Positions 62,034-64,000 of a DNA stretch of 64,000 nucleotides are shown piece by piece. The position numbers and the translations under genes are program-made. Source of the DNA: 66-474 sp040388785 (lineage in GTDB: Bacteria; Pseudomonadota; Gammaproteobacteria; Xanthomonadales; Rhodanobacteraceae); NCBI GenBank assembly GCA_040388785.1, contig JAZKBD010000065.1, forward strand, positions 38,818-102,817. The letters run 5' to 3'. The notes under the pieces were generated by a model. That model was not told the origin of the DNA. It made no database searches and saw only the letters and a list, made by a program, of their open reading frames with translations. Within the stretch, counting starts at the first letter, position 1; each line of letters starts with the position of its first letter.

Positions 62034-62992
62034 TGCTTGGTGCCCTCGTGCGCAGGCTGCGCGCCCGGCTGGGTGGACTTGAGATACGCGATCAAGGCCA
62101 GCACGTCGCTCTCGCTCAGTTCGCCGGAAAACGACGGCATGATCGGCGCGTACCCCGCGACGATCTGCTTGTCGGGCAGCATGATCGAGTCGTGGATGTA
62201 GTGATCGTCGGCGACCACGGTGCTGCCGTCGGACAGATGCACGATGCGGCCGTAAATGCCATCGAGATCGGGCGCGTGCACCGAGGCGTTCGCGCCGTGG
62301 CAGCCGCTGCAGCCCTTCGCGCGGAACAGCGCGGCGCCCTGCGCCGCGAGACTAGTGCCGGTGTTGTTCTGTTCGAGCCAGCGCGCGTAGGCGCGCGGCC
62401 GCATCACGATCACTTGGCCGCCCATCTTCGAATGATCGAGTCCGCAATACTGGGTGCAGTACAACGGGTAGTCACCGGGCTCGATCGCGGTGAACCACAG
62501 TTGCGTGTAGCGATCGGGCAGTACGTCCTGCTTCACCCGGAATGCGGGCACGAAAAAGCTGTGGATCACGTCCTGCGAGGTCATCATCAGGCGGATCGGT
62601 ACGCCCGTCGGCACGTGCAGCGTGTCGATCTCGCGCTGGCCGCCGGGGTGCTGCACCTTCCACATCCATTGCTTGGCGACCACGTAAATCGTTTCGGCAT
62701 TCGCGGGCGGCGTGCGGCTGCGCGCGTACAACGTGAGGCTCCACACGAACACGCCCATGAAGATCAGGAACGGAACGGCCGTCCAGATGAGCTCGACCGG
62801 CAGCGTTTCCTTCGACAGGTGTCGATCGGCGGGCCGGCCCTTGCGGTAGCGGATGCAGAACACGAACATCACCACGAACACGCCGATCGCCACCAGCGCG
62901 CACAACCCGACCATCGTCCACCACAGCGCATCCAGCGGCCGCGCGTTGGTCGAGGCGTTGGGCAGCAGGTGCCAGAAGCCGGGCGTGTTCAT
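62030..62992 (-). CDS. coxB: Cytochrome c oxidase subunit II with fused cytochrome c (second operon)
   Basis: Subunit II (320 aa): two membrane helices (about 22-47 and 69-91), CuA domain, then cytochrome c. CuA ligands His144, Cys179, Cys183, His187 and Met190 are present; the residue between the cysteines is Gln181 where the classical site has Glu (CTQYCGLDHSKM). The heme motif is CSGCH (Cys228, Cys231, His232), with MPSFSGEL as probable Met ligand. No cleavable signal is obvious. The start at 62992 overlaps the sco stop by four bases; the long frame upstream is a shadow of sco. Confidence 0.93.
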
Positions 62993-63810
62993 GCCTGGCT
63001 CCGCCTGCGCTGCGTTTCGCTGCGGCGCAGGAACACGACGAAGCCGGCCAGCAACACCGCAAATGAAATGCCCAGTCCTTGCATGATCCGGTGGATCGTC
63101 AAGGTGTAGCGGCCGGTCGAGGTGTCGTACTGGCAGCACAGCAGGACCAGCCGGTCGATGAGATTGCCGACATGTCCGTTCGATGCATTGACCAACGCCA
63201 ACCGCAACGTCTCGGCCGGAAATTCCACGCCGAACAGGTACTGCGAGACTTTTCCGTTCGGCGTCAGCACCACGATGCCGGTCGCGTGGTCGAACTGGTC
63301 GCTGCGTACATCGAACATGTAGCGGAAACCGATGCTGTGCATCAGCGGCGCGATCGATGCCTGCGTCCCGGTGAGGTAATGCCATTGCGGCACGCCGGCG
63401 TCAGGATGATTCGCCGCATCCATCTGTTGCGCGTGGCGCGCATCGGCCGGTGTCTCGTGCGGATCGATGCTGACCAGCACCACGTCGAATTGCTGGCCCG
63501 GCGTGAAGCCGCTGCCGCGCACGCCATTGGCGACGCCGGTGCGCACCACGCTGCACAGCGTCCTGCAGGTGAAGTAGCCCGGCACCAGCAGCACCGGTTT
63601 GCCGTGCAGCAAGTCGCGCAATCTCGCGGGTTTGCCGTTCGCGTCATGGAACGCCGCGTCCAGCGGCAGCTGTGCGCCGAGTTCCTGGTCGAATCCGACG
63701 CGCTGGTGCAGGTCGGGCGGCGCGCGGACGTGGGCGGAAGTTGCCGCGAGGCAGGTGTTGGCAATCAGGAGCAACGCAAGTATCAGCACGGTAGCGATGC
63801 AAGTTTTCAA
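62989..63810 (-). CDS. SCO1/SenC-family copper chaperone with C-terminal membrane anchor
   Basis: Thioredoxin-fold protein (273 aa) that delivers copper to, or reduces, the CuA site of subunit II, the gene next to it. Copper residues Cys82 and Cys86 (FTCRTLCSVV) and His175 (FDHATGIVV) are present; the prolines of the usual CPxxCP are missing. A signal-like N-terminus and a membrane helix near the C-terminus (LGISFAVLLAGFVVFL) place the domain in the periplasm. It begins with TTG at 63810, directly after a GGGGGAGAGGG repeat that serves as ribosome-binding site. First gene of the operon sco-coxB-coxA-coxC-cox4. Confidence 0.87.
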   Translation of the reverse strand: MKTCIATVLILALLLIANTCLAATSAHVRAPPDLHQRVGFDQELGAQLPLDAAFHDANGKPARLRDLLHGKPVLLVPGYFTCRTLCSVVRTGVANGVRGSGFTPGQQFDVVLVSIDPHETPADARHAQQMDAANHPDAGVPQWHYLTGTQASIAPLMHSIGFRYMFDVRSDQFDHATGIVVLTPNGKVSQYLFGVEFPAETLRLALVNASNGHVGNLIDRLVLLCCQYDTSTGRYTLTIHRIMQGLGISFAVLLAGFVVFLRRSETQRRRSQA

Positions 63811-63811
63811 A

Positions 63812-63981
63812 CCCTCTCCCCCATCGGCTTTGGATGGGGGAGAGGGCAGGGTGAGGGGGGTGGCGCCCCAAGTTGCCGAAACGCTACGGCTGTTGGCGGG
63901 TCGTTCCCCCTCACCCAGCGCTGCGCGCTCGGCGCTCCGCGCCGCCTCTCCCCCAAAGAAAGAGCCCTTTGGGGAAGAGGG
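63812..63981. repeat. Inverted pair of CCCTCTCCCCC repeats at window end
   Basis: Copy one (63812-63860): CCCTCTCCCCCATCGG...GATGGGGGAGAGGGCAGGGTGAGGGGGG. Copy two (63905-63981): CCCCCTCACCC, then GC-rich short palindromes, then CTCTCCCCCAAAG...CTTTGGGGAAGAGGG. No gene is seen in the last 190 bases. The promoter of the sco-cox operon should lie in or beyond this pair. Confidence 0.75.
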
Positions 63982-64000
63982 AGCGAAAAGATGGCGCTCG

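Overview
The window reads as a chromosome segment of a GC-rich gammaproteobacterium, most likely of the Xanthomonadales (Rhodanobacteraceae/Xanthomonadaceae). The reasons are the order comEC-exbB-exbD-msbA-lpxK, the protein families present, and many intergenic palindromes built on CCCTCTCCCCC...GGGGGAGAGGG and on a GGTGACTTTC...GAAAGTCACC hairpin. It is a draft assembly: four runs of N (17248-17257, 18864-18873, 21473-21482, 55666-55689) interrupt genes or repeats, and two of them leave one gene in two reading frames. Assignments come from reading the sequence and its translations; no database search was possible.

Layout. 1-5.5 kb: DNA uptake (comEC, partial), an ExbB/ExbD pair, then lipid A export and synthesis (msbA, lpxK). 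5.5-11.3 kb, minus strand: a PaoABC-like Tat-exported molybdo-flavoenzyme with its maturation factors (MocA-like, XdhC/PaoD-like). 11.6-16.1 kb: an aldo/keto reductase, a cupin and a carboxymuconolactone decarboxylase-like protein, then a CPA2 antiporter and an MFS exporter. 16.6-24.6 kb: housekeeping genes (ligA, epmA, aqpZ, sbcB, orn) separated by many repeats, including a DUF559 gene whose frame stays open into epmA. 24.8-26.0 kb: a small, less GC-rich island with a DUF4145-like gene and a frameshifted DUF5343-like gene.

26.2-41.2 kb is a carbohydrate block. On the minus strand lie gnd and pgl. On the plus strand a stand-alone GH94 phosphorylase, zwf, a HAD phosphatase, tal and pgi overlap stop-to-start, and pgm follows. 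Together they can split a beta-glucan to glucose 1-phosphate, convert it to glucose 6-phosphate and oxidise it through the pentose phosphate pathway.

44.2-55.4 kb is a respiratory block on the plus strand. A PQQ alcohol dehydrogenase with the lanthanide-type Asp-Tyr-Asp signature (XoxF-like), a XoxJ-like periplasmic binding protein and a cytochrome c are followed without a clear break by a heme-copper oxidase (subunits II, I, III and a small membrane protein), a CtaG-cytochrome c fusion, a zinc alcohol dehydrogenase and an SDR. Subunit I of this oxidase keeps all metal ligands but lacks the usual D-channel Glu and K-channel Lys. After a hemerythrin-like gene and a hybrid histidine kinase comes a second, conventional A2-type oxidase operon on the minus strand (sco-coxB-coxA-coxC-cox4, 59.2-63.8 kb).
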